Source: Streptacidiphilus albus JL83 (GTDB lineage Bacteria > Actinomycetota > Actinomycetes > Streptomycetales > Streptomycetaceae). Taken from it: a DNA stretch of 64,000 nucleotides. The notes beneath the pieces were generated by a model. The model made no database searches and had not been told where the DNA came from. It saw nothing but the letters and a program-made list of their open reading frames with translations. Numbering within the stretch: the first letter of the stretch is position 1; each line of letters starts with the position of its first letter. A program made the position numbers and the translations under genes. Below are positions 46,009-55,729 of the stretch, one piece after another. Location of the stretch: NCBI RefSeq assembly GCF_000744705.1, contig NZ_JQML01000001.1, forward strand, positions 4,908,017 through 4,972,016, read 5' to 3'.

Positions 46009-47562
46009 ATGAAGGTGCTTCCACGGCGGCGCAGGGCCGTCCTGTTGAATTCCGTACTCGGCCTTGTGCTGGTGGCGGGCGCAGGTGCCGCGTATGCGGC
46101 GGTGAACGAGGGCAGTACCACCGCCAAGACCACGGTGAAGACGGCGACCGTCGCCCAGGGCACGGTCACGGCCCAGGTCTCCGGCTCCGGCTCGCTGGTG
46201 TCCCCGTCCAACGCCGGCGTCAGCTTCGTCACCGGCGGCACGCTGACCGAGGTCGACGTCGCCCCGGGCGACAAGGTCACGGCCGGTGAGGTACTGGCGA
46301 AGGTCGACCCGACGAGCGCCAACGAGACGCTCAGCACCGACCAGGCCACGCTCGCCTCGGCCCAGGCCAACCTGACCAGTGTGGAGGAGGGCAACGCCTC
46401 GGTCTCCGCCGCTTCGGGCAACTCCGGCGGCAACGGCGGCAATGGCGGCAACGGCGGTTCGGGCAACTCCGGCGGTAACAGCGGCAACGGCGGTTCGGGC
46501 AACACGACGCCCACCACCTCGGCCTCCTACAGCCGCTCGCCCAGCCCCGGCGCCTCCGCCAAGCCGAGCGCCTCGCCCACGGGCCACCGCTCCGGCGGTC
46601 CCAAGCCCACTGCCACGGCCAGCGCGTCCGGCAGTTCCTCGAACTCGACCGACGCGGTGCAGGCCCAGCCGGCCTCGTTCGTCGAGGACGCCGCCACCCC
46701 GAGCGCCACGCCCACCGTCAACCCGGTGCAGCTGGCCGACGCCGAGGAGCAGGTCACCGAGGCCCAGAACGCGGTCGACGCGGCCCAGCGCGCGGTGGCC
46801 GGCACGGTCATCACCGCGCCGGTCAGCGGCACGGTCGCCTCGGTCGCCGGCGCGGTCGGCCAGACCGTCTCCGGCTCCGGCGGTTCCAGCACGGCCGGCG
46901 GCTCCGGCGGCGGCAACTCCGGGGGCAGCGGCTCCTCCTCCTCTTCCTCTTCCTCCACCTCCGGCACCCCGACCGGCTTCGTGGTGATCACCAACCCCAC
47001 CGGGATGGAGGTCAGCGCGGACTTCTCCGAGGCCGACGCACTCAAGCTGCAGGCCGGACAGTCCGCCACGGTCAGCCTGAACGCGGTGTCCGGCAGCACG
47101 CTCGACGCCAAGGTGCTGTCCATCAGCTCGCTGCCGGTGAGCTCCTCCGGCTCCTCCTCCGGCTCCAGCGCGGTGCAGTACGCGGCGCTGCTGGCCATCA
47201 CCAGCGACACCACCAACCTGCGTACCGGCCTCAGCGCCAGCGTCCAGGTGACCACCGGTGAGGCGGACAACGCGCTCTACGTGCCGACCACCGCGATCAC
47301 CGGCACCGGTGCCGCCAGCACCGTCACCATCCAGAGCGCCGACGGCACCACCACCCGGCAGAACGTGGTCGTCGGGGTCCAGGGCAACACCGACGTGCAG
47401 ATCGTCAGTGGGCTGACGCTCGGTCAGAAGGTCGTGCTGACGGTGGTCTCGGCCGGCGGCAGCAACGGCTTCCCGAGCGGCGGGTTCCCCGGCGGTGCCG
47501 GTGGCGGGCGCGCCGGTGGCGGCGGCGTCGGCAGCGGCCTGACCGGGGGTGGCCGAGGATGA
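46009..47562 (+). CDS. MacA/HlyD-like adaptor protein, module 3
   Basis: 517 residues, the longest of the three adaptors. Anchor RAVLLNSVLGLVLVAGAGAAYAAV, lipoyl half GGTLTEVDVAPGDKVTAGEVLAKVDP, and a long Asn/Gly/Ser/Pro-rich insert (about residues 130-230) where the coiled-coil hairpin would be. The second lipoyl half, the GFVVITNPTGMEVSADFSEA barrel and a Gly-rich tail follow. The ATG at 46009 is chosen by homology with the other two adaptors; the frame is open to 45910, across the TCCCAG repeats. The stop overlaps the ATPase ATG. Confidence 0.85.
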   Translation: MKVLPRRRRAVLLNSVLGLVLVAGAGAAYAAVNEGSTTAKTTVKTATVAQGTVTAQVSGSGSLVSPSNAGVSFVTGGTLTEVDVAPGDKVTAGEVLAKVDPTSANETLSTDQATLASAQANLTSVEEGNASVSAASGNSGGNGGNGGNGGSGNSGGNSGNGGSGNTTPTTSASYSRSPSPGASAKPSASPTGHRSGGPKPTATASASGSSSNSTDAVQAQPASFVEDAATPSATPTVNPVQLADAEEQVTEAQNAVDAAQRAVAGTVITAPVSGTVASVAGAVGQTVSGSGGSSTAGGSGGGNSGGSGSSSSSSSSTSGTPTGFVVITNPTGMEVSADFSEADALKLQAGQSATVSLNAVSGSTLDAKVLSISSLPVSSSGSSSGSSAVQYAALLAITSDTTNLRTGLSASVQVTTGEADNALYVPTTAITGTGAASTVTIQSADGTTTRQNVVVGVQGNTDVQIVSGLTLGQKVVLTVVSAGGSNGFPSGGFPGGAGGGRAGGGGVGSGLTGGGRG

Positions 47563-48470
47563 GCCACGCCCTGCCGGCCCTGCGCCGGCGCGCAGCCGCG
47601 GCCGAGGCGGCCACTGCGGTCGAGTCCGGCGGTCGGCCGGGCCGGCCGGCGGGCGGCCCGGTCCCGGTGATCACCGTGCAGCGGCTGGTCAAGTCCTACG
47701 GCGAGGGCGAGGCGGCGGTCCACGCGCTGTCCGGCCCGCTGGACTCCCGGGGCGAGCCGCACGGCGTCGACCTCAGCATCCATGTCGGCGACTTCGTGGC
47801 GATCATGGGTAGTTCCGGTTCGGGCAAGTCGACGCTGATGAACATCCTGGGCTGCCTGGACGCGCCGACCTCGGGTCGGTACCTGCTGGACGGGATCGAT
47901 GTCGGTGGTCTGGACGAGCACCAGTTGTCGTTGGTGCGGAACCGCAAGATCGGGTTCATCTTCCAGTCGTTCAACCTGGTGCCGCGGACCACGGCGATCG
48001 CCCAGGTCGAGCTTCCGCTCGCCTATGCGGGGGTGAAGGCCGCGGAGCGGCGGCGGCGGGCGCTGGCGGCGCTGACCCTGGTCGGCCTGGCCGACCGGGC
48101 GGACCACCGTCCCAACGAGCTCTCGGGTGGCCAGCAGCAGCGCGTCGCTGTGGCCCGCGCGCTGGTCACCGCCCCGGCGATGCTGCTGGCGGACGAGCCG
48201 ACCGGCAACCTGGACACCCGCTCCACCGACGACGTACTGGCGATCGTCGACCGGTTGAACGCCTCCGGCCGAACCGTCGTCCTGATCACCCACGAGGACG
48301 AGGTCGCCCGGCACGCCAAGCGGATCGTCCGGCTGGTCGACGGCCGGGTGCAGTCCGACGTCCGGCAGGCACCGGTCGTCGGCCCGCCGCCGGCGCTGCT
48401 CGACCCCGACCTCTTCGCCGAGAACTCCCTGCACGTCCAGGGACAGGCACAGATTGGAGTCCAGGGGTGA
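47559..48470 (+). CDS. MacB/LolD-type ABC transporter ATPase, module 3
   Basis: 303 residues with complete ATPase motifs ([45 protein letters not shown]). Nucleotides from about 47796 to 48268 are nearly identical to module 1 while both ends diverge, which suggests gene conversion. Coupled by ATGA to the adaptor and by GTGA to the permease. Confidence 0.93.
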   Translation: MSHALPALRRRAAAAEAATAVESGGRPGRPAGGPVPVITVQRLVKSYGEGEAAVHALSGPLDSRGEPHGVDLSIHVGDFVAIMGSSGSGKSTLMNILGCLDAPTSGRYLLDGIDVGGLDEHQLSLVRNRKIGFIFQSFNLVPRTTAIAQVELPLAYAGVKAAERRRRALAALTLVGLADRADHRPNELSGGQQQRVAVARALVTAPAMLLADEPTGNLDTRSTDDVLAIVDRLNASGRTVVLITHEDEVARHAKRIVRLVDGRVQSDVRQAPVVGPPPALLDPDLFAENSLHVQGQAQIGVQG

Positions 48471-49681
48471 ACCCGCTCCAGACACTGCGCTTCGCCGTCG
48501 GCGGACTCGCGGCCAACAAGGTCCGTTCCGGGCTGACCATGCTCGGCATCCTGATCGGCGTCGCCGCCGTCATCCTGCTGCTCGCCGTCGGCAACGGCTC
48601 CGAGCAGGCCGTGGTGAACTCCATCGACGCGCTGGGCACCAACTCGCTCACGGTGACCTCCGGGACCTCCTCGGCGACCTCCACCGCGACCGCCATCCAG
48701 CCGCTGACGGTGGCCGACGCCAAGGCGCTGGCCGACACGGCCCAGGCGCCGGACATCGCCGGCGTCGCCCCCGAGGTCACCACCTCGCAGACGGCCATCT
48801 ACAACGGCGTCTCGCACAGCGTCAGTTCGGTGATCGGCACCTACCCGGCCTACTTCGAGGCGTCCAACAGCAAGGTCACCACCGGTGACTACTTCAGCGA
48901 CGAGGACGTCCTCAACTCCCGCAAGGTGTGCGTGATCGGCTCCACCACCGCGACCGACCTGTTCGGCACGGCCAGCCCGATCGGCAAGACGATCACCCTC
49001 GGCGGGACCCCGTTCACCGTGGTCGGCGAGCTGGCCACCAAGGGCTCCAGCTCCAGCAGCTTCAACGACCCCGACGACACGATCATCGCGCCGCTGCCGG
49101 CCGTGCAGAACGCCTTCACCGGCTTCGGCTCGCTCAGCCAGATCCTGGTGGAGGCCACCTCGGCCTCCACCACCACCCAGGCGACCAACGAGATCACCAC
49201 GATCCTGATGGGCACCCACGACATCACCAGCGCCTCGGCCGTCGACTTCCGGGTCAGCAGCCAGACCACGCTGCTCGCCACCCGCTCCTCCAGCACCCAG
49301 ACCCTGACCGTCCTGCTCGGCACGGTGGCGGCGATCTCGCTGCTGGTCGGCGGGATCGGGATCACCAACATCATGCTGGTGACGGTGACCGAGCGGACCC
49401 GGGAGATCGGCATCCGCAAGGCCATCGGCGCGCCCAAGGGCGTCATCCTGGGCCAGTTCCTGGCCGAGTCGACCCTGTTGTCACTGATCGGCGGTGGACT
49501 GGGGGTCGTCGCGGCACTCATCGGAGCGCACTTCACCATCGTCGGCATCAAGCCGGTGGTGATTCCGGAGTCCGTCTACGGCGCCTTCGGCATCGCCGTC
49601 GCCATCGGCCTGTTCTTCGGCAGCTACCCCGCCAACCGCGCGGCCAGCCTGCGCCCGATCGACGCGCTGCGCCATGAGTGA
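48467..49681 (+). CDS. MacB-type ABC permease (FtsX/MacB_PCD), module 3
   Basis: 404 residues with the same topology as module 1: an N-terminal helix ([24 protein letters not shown]), an extracellular MacB_PCD domain and three C-terminal helices. A roughly 150-bp block covering [19 protein letters not shown] and the coupling turn is identical to module 1. The stop overlaps the DUF5666-like gene start exactly as in module 1. Confidence 0.92.
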   Translation: MNPLQTLRFAVGGLAANKVRSGLTMLGILIGVAAVILLLAVGNGSEQAVVNSIDALGTNSLTVTSGTSSATSTATAIQPLTVADAKALADTAQAPDIAGVAPEVTTSQTAIYNGVSHSVSSVIGTYPAYFEASNSKVTTGDYFSDEDVLNSRKVCVIGSTTATDLFGTASPIGKTITLGGTPFTVVGELATKGSSSSSFNDPDDTIIAPLPAVQNAFTGFGSLSQILVEATSASTTTQATNEITTILMGTHDITSASAVDFRVSSQTTLLATRSSSTQTLTVLLGTVAAISLLVGGIGITNIMLVTVTERTREIGIRKAIGAPKGVILGQFLAESTLLSLIGGGLGVVAALIGAHFTIVGIKPVVIPESVYGAFGIAVAIGLFFGSYPANRAASLRPIDALRHE

Positions 49682-50474
49682 CAGCTACCAACTTCCCAGG
49701 GAGGATGCGGACATGGCCGCACGCCGTACCGATCTCGTCCAGGCCGACCCGGATTCGTCCGGGCGCGGGGTCGAACTCGCCAAGACCACCGACCACAACT
49801 CCTTCGTCCCCGGCCTGCGGGCCGACGAGGGAGAGGCGCCCGAGCTGCTGGACGCCACCCAGGAGCTCTTCTCCGCCGGGCAGAGCCCGGAGGACATCCT
49901 GGCCGAGCCCCCGGACGCCCGGGACATCGCGGCCGAGCTGTCCGCGCCGCCGCGCCGCAAGCTGCCCTGGCTGACGCTGATCCTGGCCGCCGGGGTGATC
50001 GCGGCCGGCTCCTTCTGGGGCGGCGCCATGGTCCAGAAGAACAGCGGCTCCTCCAGCAGCGGCACCGCGGCCTCCTTCGCGGCCCGTTTCCGCTCCGGTG
50101 CCGCGGGCGGCGCCGCGGGCGGTGCCACGGGCGGCGCCGCCGCCGGGGGCTTCGGCCGCGCCGGGGGCACCGGGGGCGGCAGCGCCTCCGGCACCGGCTC
50201 CACGACCGGGACGGTGAAGCTGATCGACGGCTCCACCATCTATGTCACGGACAGTTCCGGGAATATCGTGAAGGTCACCACCGGCAGCTCCACCTCGGTC
50301 AGCATCGCGTCGACCGGTACCGTCAGCCAGCTCCAGCCGGGGCAGACGGTCACCGTCCGGGGCGCCACCGACTCCTCCGGCGACCTGGCGGCGACCAGTG
50401 TCACCGAGGGCGCCAGTGCCGCCGGCAGCGGTGGCGGGTTCGGCGGCGGCGGCTTCGGTGGCGGGGCCGGCTGA
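49674..50474 (+). CDS. Single-pass membrane protein with DUF5666-like domain, module 3
   Basis: 266 residues: cytoplasmic N-terminal region (about 95 residues) containing [24 protein letters not shown], one membrane helix (LTLILAAGVIAAGSFWGG), a Gly/Ala/Ser-rich stretch, the DUF5666-like beta domain ([29 protein letters not shown]...[17 protein letters not shown]) and a Gly/Phe tail. Close homologue of the module 1 protein. The two-component genes follow after 100 bp. Confidence 0.75.
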   Translation: MSDSYQLPREDADMAARRTDLVQADPDSSGRGVELAKTTDHNSFVPGLRADEGEAPELLDATQELFSAGQSPEDILAEPPDARDIAAELSAPPRRKLPWLTLILAAGVIAAGSFWGGAMVQKNSGSSSSGTAASFAARFRSGAAGGAAGGATGGAAAGGFGRAGGTGGGSASGTGSTTGTVKLIDGSTIYVTDSSGNIVKVTTGSSTSVSIASTGTVSQLQPGQTVTVRGATDSSGDLAATSVTEGASAAGSGGGFGGGGFGGGAG

Positions 50475-50485
50475 CGCACAGCAGC

Positions 50486-50519
50486 TCCTCATCCGATCCT
50501 CATGTCGGACGCGTACCTT
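50486..50519 (+). promoter_or_regulatory. TCCTCAT direct repeat and -10 of the two-component operon
   Basis: TCCTCAT at 50486-50492 and 50497-50503 (11-bp period), followed ten bases later by TACCTT (50514-50519) as -10. This is the classic layout of an OmpR-class activated promoter and suggests autoactivation by the response regulator encoded next. Confidence 0.6.
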
Positions 50520-50574
50520 CCACTGGCACCCTCCGTCTCCCTTCCGCTCTCCCTTCCTTCCGGGGCCGCTCATC

Positions 50575-51303
50575 ATGGACACCACCGAGGCCAGCCTGCT
50601 GGTCGTCGACGACGAACCCAACATCCGGGAACTGCTGTCCGCGTCACTGCGGTTCGCGGGCTTCCGCGTGTCCTCCGCCGCCTCCGGGGCGGAGGCCGTC
50701 ACCGCAGTGGCCCGGGACCGGCCGGACCTGGTAGTGCTGGACGTGATGCTGCCCGACATGGACGGCTTCGCAGTGGTCCGGCGGCTGCGTGACGAGTCCA
50801 ACCCCGCGGTCAGGGGTGCGGAGCGGGACCGGATCCCGGTGATCTTCCTGACCGCCAAGGACGGGGTGGACGACAAGATCAGCGGACTGACCGCGGGCGG
50901 CGACGACTACGTCACCAAGCCCTTCAGCCTGGAGGAGCTGATCGCCCGGATCCGGGCGATCCTCCGCCGGACCGGCGGTGTCGTCGACGACGACCACCTG
51001 GTCGTCGCGGACCTGGAACTGGACCCGGTCGGACACCAGGTCCACCGGGGCGGACGCCCGGTGTCGCTTTCGCCCACCGAGTTCAAGCTGCTTGAGTACC
51101 TGATGAACAACACCGGCCGGGTGGTGTCGAAGATGCAGATCCTCGACCACGTCTGGGCCTACGACTTCGGCGGCGACCTCAGCATCGTCGAGTCCTACAT
51201 CTCCTACCTGCGCCGCAAGGTCGACTCGGGCGCCGACGGCAGCCCCAAGCTGATCCACACGGTCCGGGGCATCGGCTACGTCCTCCGCCGCCCGGCGGCC
51301 TAG
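50575..51303 (+). CDS. OmpR-family response regulator
   Basis: 242 residues. Receiver domain with acidic pair VVDDE, phospho-acceptor Asp in VLDVMLPDMDGF, Thr in FLTAKD and Lys in VTKPFS; then a winged-helix effector domain (LSPTEFKLLEYLMNN...LSIVESYISYLRRKVD...IHTVRGIGYVLR). The ATG at 50575 begins MDTTEASLLVVDDE; the upstream open frame is the promoter. It is translated with the histidine kinase (1-bp gap) and is the obvious candidate for binding the 11-bp-period repeats upstream of modules 2 and 3. Confidence 0.93.
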   Translation: MDTTEASLLVVDDEPNIRELLSASLRFAGFRVSSAASGAEAVTAVARDRPDLVVLDVMLPDMDGFAVVRRLRDESNPAVRGAERDRIPVIFLTAKDGVDDKISGLTAGGDDYVTKPFSLEELIARIRAILRRTGGVVDDDHLVVADLELDPVGHQVHRGGRPVSLSPTEFKLLEYLMNNTGRVVSKMQILDHVWAYDFGGDLSIVESYISYLRRKVDSGADGSPKLIHTVRGIGYVLRRPAA

Positions 51304-51304
51304 G

Positions 51305-52801
51305 GTGCCGAACGGGGTCCTGGGCGCGGCGCGGCGGCGGGTGGCGCGCTTCTTCCGGCGGCTGCGCCGGGTGCGCTTCTCGTCGTTCTCGCTGCGCAGC
51401 CGGCTGCTGTGCCTGGCCGTGGCCCTGGTCGCGGTCGGGCTGACGGTCAGCGACGCCCTGGTGCTGACCACCGTCCAGCCCAAGCTGGTCAGCCGGGCCG
51501 ACAGCCAGCTGGAGCGGTTCGCCAAGGCGGTCGCCCATTCCCAGGGGCGGATGCTGCTGGGCGGCGGGCCGGGCGGCTGGGGGATGGCGCCGCAGTACAT
51601 CGCCGGCGTCGTCCAGGCGTCCGGTGCCGGTACCACGACCGTCTGGTACCCGGACTCGGCCACGGCGGGGATGCCGCGCCCCCAGCTCTCCGCCTACACC
51701 GTCGCCGAGCTGCACAGCCACACGGTGGATCCGATCACCGTGCCCAGCGTCGGCAGTACCCACAGCTGGCGCGTTCTCGCCGTGACCGGTTCGGACCCCA
51801 GCGCGGTGGTCGTGGTAGCGGTCTCGCTGGACGAGACCAACGCCACCGTCGGCAATCTGGTCGAGGGCTTCTGGGCGATCGGCGGAGGCGTACTACTGCT
51901 GATCATCCTGATCGGCTGGTTCGCGGTCCGGACCGGGCTCAGGCCGTTGCAGCAGATCGAGACCACGGCCACCGAGATCGCGGCTGGCCATCCGCTGTCG
52001 CACCGGATGCCGGAGGCCTCGCACCGGACCGAGGTCGGCCGGATGTCCAGCTCGCTCAACTCGATGCTGGAGCAGATCGAGTCGGCGTTCGCGGCCCGTG
52101 CCGCCTCCGAGGCCCGGATGCGCTCCTTCGTCGCCGACGCCAGCCACGAGCTGCGCACCCCGCTGGCCGGGATCCGCGGCTTCGCGGAGCTCTACCGGAT
52201 GGGCGCGCTGAGCGAGGAAGCCGACATCAAGCGCACCATGGCGCGGATCGAGAGCGAGGCCGTCCGGATGGGCGGCCTGGTCGAGGACCTGCTGATGCTG
52301 GCCCGGCTGGACGAGCAGCGGCCGATCGAGCTGGCCCCGATGGACCTGCGCACCCTGGCCGCCGACGCGCTGCACGACACCACCGCGCTGGACCCGACCC
52401 GCCCGGTCTCGCTCACCGGTCCCGGTGGCACGACCGCGCCGGGCGCGGCGCTGGTCCTCGGCGACGAGGCCCGGCTGCGCCAGGTGGTGACCAACCTGGT
52501 CGGCAACGCCGTCCGGCACACCCCGCCCGGCACCCCGGTCCGGATCGGCGTCGGGATGGTCGACGGACGCGGCGTGATCGAGGTCGCCGACCAGGGACCG
52601 GGGCTGACCCCGGAGCAGTCGGCCCGGGTGTTCGAGCGCTTCTACCGGGTGGACGCCTCCCGCAGCCGCCAGGAGGGCGGCGGCGCCGGTCTCGGCCTGG
52701 CCATCGTCTCCGCGCTGGTCGCCGCCCACCGGGGCGACGTCCAGGTCGAGAGCGCCCCCGGCCGGGGCGCGGTCTTCCGGGTCCTCATCCCCACGGGGTA
52801 A
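51305..52801 (+). CDS. Two-component sensor histidine kinase
   Basis: 498 residues, membrane sensor. TM1 (LLCLAVALVAVGLTVSDALVL) and TM2 (FWAIGGGVLLLIILIGWFAV) enclose a sensor domain of about 150 residues outside the cell. HAMP follows, then the H-box FVADASHELRTPLAGIRGF, N-box NLVGNAVRHTPPGTP, and G boxes (VADQGPGLTPEQ, GGAGLGLAIVSALVAAH). GTG start 1 bp after the regulator stop. It likely senses an envelope condition or export substrate for the neighbouring ABC modules. A terminator with T tract follows. Confidence 0.93.
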   Translation: MPNGVLGAARRRVARFFRRLRRVRFSSFSLRSRLLCLAVALVAVGLTVSDALVLTTVQPKLVSRADSQLERFAKAVAHSQGRMLLGGGPGGWGMAPQYIAGVVQASGAGTTTVWYPDSATAGMPRPQLSAYTVAELHSHTVDPITVPSVGSTHSWRVLAVTGSDPSAVVVVAVSLDETNATVGNLVEGFWAIGGGVLLLIILIGWFAVRTGLRPLQQIETTATEIAAGHPLSHRMPEASHRTEVGRMSSSLNSMLEQIESAFAARAASEARMRSFVADASHELRTPLAGIRGFAELYRMGALSEEADIKRTMARIESEAVRMGGLVEDLLMLARLDEQRPIELAPMDLRTLAADALHDTTALDPTRPVSLTGPGGTTAPGAALVLGDEARLRQVVTNLVGNAVRHTPPGTPVRIGVGMVDGRGVIEVADQGPGLTPEQSARVFERFYRVDASRSRQEGGGAGLGLAIVSALVAAHRGDVQVESAPGRGAVFRVLIPTG

Positions 52802-52829
52802 CCCCAGGTCGCAGCGCCATTGCAGAACG

Positions 52830-52866
52830 GTTGCCGGTCCGCCCACGCGGACCGGCAACTGTCTTT
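52830..52866 (+). terminator. Terminator after the two-component operon
   Basis: A perfect 13-bp stem, GTTGCCGGTCCGC (52830-52842) with GCGGACCGGCAAC (52847-52859), loop CCAC, followed by TGTCTTTT. Confidence 0.88.
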
Positions 52867-52990
52867 TGCGCCTGCGATCTGTCCGATGATGTCGGAATTG
52901 CTGTAAATAAGGCGATCTGACGACCCCTCCCGTGTGGTGAAGGCCACGCGCGTTGTGGCGAATCATGTGCGAAGCGTGCGCGAGAATATC

Positions 52991-53008
52991 TTGTGAAAGT
53001 GTTCACAT
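52991..53008. promoter_or_regulatory. Rex operator (ROP) upstream of cydA
   Basis: TTGTGAAAGTGTTCACAT closely matches the Streptomyces Rex consensus TTGTGAACGCGTTCACAA. Rex senses the NADH/NAD+ ratio and represses cydABCD under aerobic conditions in S. coelicolor. The site is 72 bp before the cydA start, within the 279-bp intergenic promoter region. Confidence 0.85.
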
Positions 53009-53080
53009 TCACGAGCACGAGCTTTGCGTGCCCGCGTGGTGACTTAGGCATGAACACGCACAGACAGCGGAGGCGGCGAC

Positions 53081-54658
53081 GTGTACCTCGCACTGGCTTC
53101 GGACACGGTGGCTCGGTGGCAGTTCGGCATCACCACCGTCTACCACTACCTCTTCGTTCCGCTCACCATCGCGCTGGCCGCCATCACCGCTGGTCTGGAG
53201 ACCGGATACGTCCGGACCGGCAAGGTGAAGTACTTCCACGCCACCAAGTTCTGGGGCAAGCTCTTCCTGATCAACATGGCCCTGGGCGTCGCCACCGGCA
53301 TCGTCCAGGAGTTCCAGTTCGGGATGAACTGGTCGGAGTACTCCCGCTTCGTCGGCGACGTCTTCGGCGCCCCGCTGGCGATGGAGGCGCTGATCGCCTT
53401 CTTCTTCGAGTCCACCTTCATCGGGCTCTGGATCTTCGGCTGGGACCGGCTGCCGAAGAAGCTCCACTGCGCCTGCATGTGGATGGTCGCCATCGGCACC
53501 CTGCTGTCGGCCTACTTCATCCTCGCCGCCAACTCCTGGATGCAGCACCCGGTCGGCTACCACGTGAACCCCGCCACCGGTAAGGCGCAGCTGACCAGCA
53601 TCAGCGCGGTGCTGTTCCAGGACACCACCGTGGTGGTGGTGACGCACACCCTGGTCGCGGCCTTCCTCACCGGAGCGGCCTTCGTGGTCGGCATCTCCAG
53701 CTACCACCTGTGGAAGGCCCGGCAGGCGCAGGCCAAGGGCGTCGAGGTGAACCGGCCGAAGATCGCCGCGATGCGCACCTCGCTGCGGCTCGGCCTGGTG
53801 CTGGCCGTCGTCTCCGGGCTCGGCGTCGCCATCACCGGCGACACCCTGGGCAAGGTCATGTTCGAGCAGCAGCCGATGAAGATGGCCGCCGCCGAGGCGC
53901 TCTGGGAGACCAAGGCGCCCGCGCCCTTCTCGGTGTTCGCGATAGGAGACGTCTCCAAGGGCCGGAACGACGTCGAGCTGTCCATCCCCGGCCTGCTCTC
54001 CTTCCTCGCCCACAGCGACTTCAGCAGCCCCGTCCCCGGCATCAACCAGACCGCCGCCGCCGAGGCCGCGAAGTACGGCGGCTCCCCCTCCGACTACATC
54101 CCGAACGTCTTCGTCACCTTCTGGGGCTTCCGCCTCATGATCGGCTTCGGGATGACCTCCTTCGTCTTCGGCATCGCCGGACTCTGGCTGACCCGCAAGA
54201 AGCGCTGGCTGGCGCCGGACCGGCGGAGCGGCGACGACGAGGTCCCGGCACTGATGCTGACGCCCACCCGGGAGCTCGGTCCCTTCCTCACCAAGTGGGG
54301 CTGGCGCTGCGGCATCCTCACCCTCGGGTTCCCGCTGATCGCCAACAGCTTCGGCTGGATCTTCACCGAGATGGGCCGTCAGCCCTGGGTCGTCTTCGGC
54401 CTGATGAAGACCTCCGCCGCGGTCTCGCCGAACGTGGGCGTCACCGAGCAGATCATCGCGCTCTGCGTCTTCACCCTGCTGTACGCGGTGCTGGCGGTCG
54501 TCGAGATCCGGCTGATGGTCACCTACGCCAAGGCCGGACCGGCCACCGACGAACTGCCGCCGGCCACCGACCCGGTCCTGCGCGGACCCGGCTCCTGGCC
54601 GGGCACCGGCGACGGGACCGACGAGGACGCCGACAAGCCGCTCGCCTTCGCGTACTGA
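53081..54658 (+). CDS. cydA: Cytochrome bd ubiquinol/menaquinol oxidase subunit I
   Basis: 525 residues with about nine membrane helices. FGITTVYHYLFVPLTI carries the high-spin haem ligand His22; the QDTTVVVVTHTLVAAF helix and the LMIGFGM segment carry the expected His and Met ligands of haem b558. The complex oxidises menaquinol and reduces O2 to water with high affinity, without proton pumping. GTG start with GGAGG eight bases upstream. Followed by cydB after 43 bp and controlled by the Rex site upstream. Confidence 0.95.
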   Translation: MYLALASDTVARWQFGITTVYHYLFVPLTIALAAITAGLETGYVRTGKVKYFHATKFWGKLFLINMALGVATGIVQEFQFGMNWSEYSRFVGDVFGAPLAMEALIAFFFESTFIGLWIFGWDRLPKKLHCACMWMVAIGTLLSAYFILAANSWMQHPVGYHVNPATGKAQLTSISAVLFQDTTVVVVTHTLVAAFLTGAAFVVGISSYHLWKARQAQAKGVEVNRPKIAAMRTSLRLGLVLAVVSGLGVAITGDTLGKVMFEQQPMKMAAAEALWETKAPAPFSVFAIGDVSKGRNDVELSIPGLLSFLAHSDFSSPVPGINQTAAAEAAKYGGSPSDYIPNVFVTFWGFRLMIGFGMTSFVFGIAGLWLTRKKRWLAPDRRSGDDEVPALMLTPTRELGPFLTKWGWRCGILTLGFPLIANSFGWIFTEMGRQPWVVFGLMKTSAAVSPNVGVTEQIIALCVFTLLYAVLAVVEIRLMVTYAKAGPATDELPPATDPVLRGPGSWPGTGDGTDEDADKPLAFAY

Positions 54659-54701
54659 CTGCGTACCTGAGAACGCGCACTGAGATCGTCAGGAGTCACC
54701 G

Positions 54702-55712
<1,011 letters not shown>

Positions 55713-55729
55713 GCGGGGGCACCGCACCC

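Noticed and set aside
53558-53575. Second parS-like site in cydA (CTACCACGTGAACC)
   Set aside because: Only the central CACGTGAA matches; the outer bases differ from the parS consensus, so ParB binding is unlikely.
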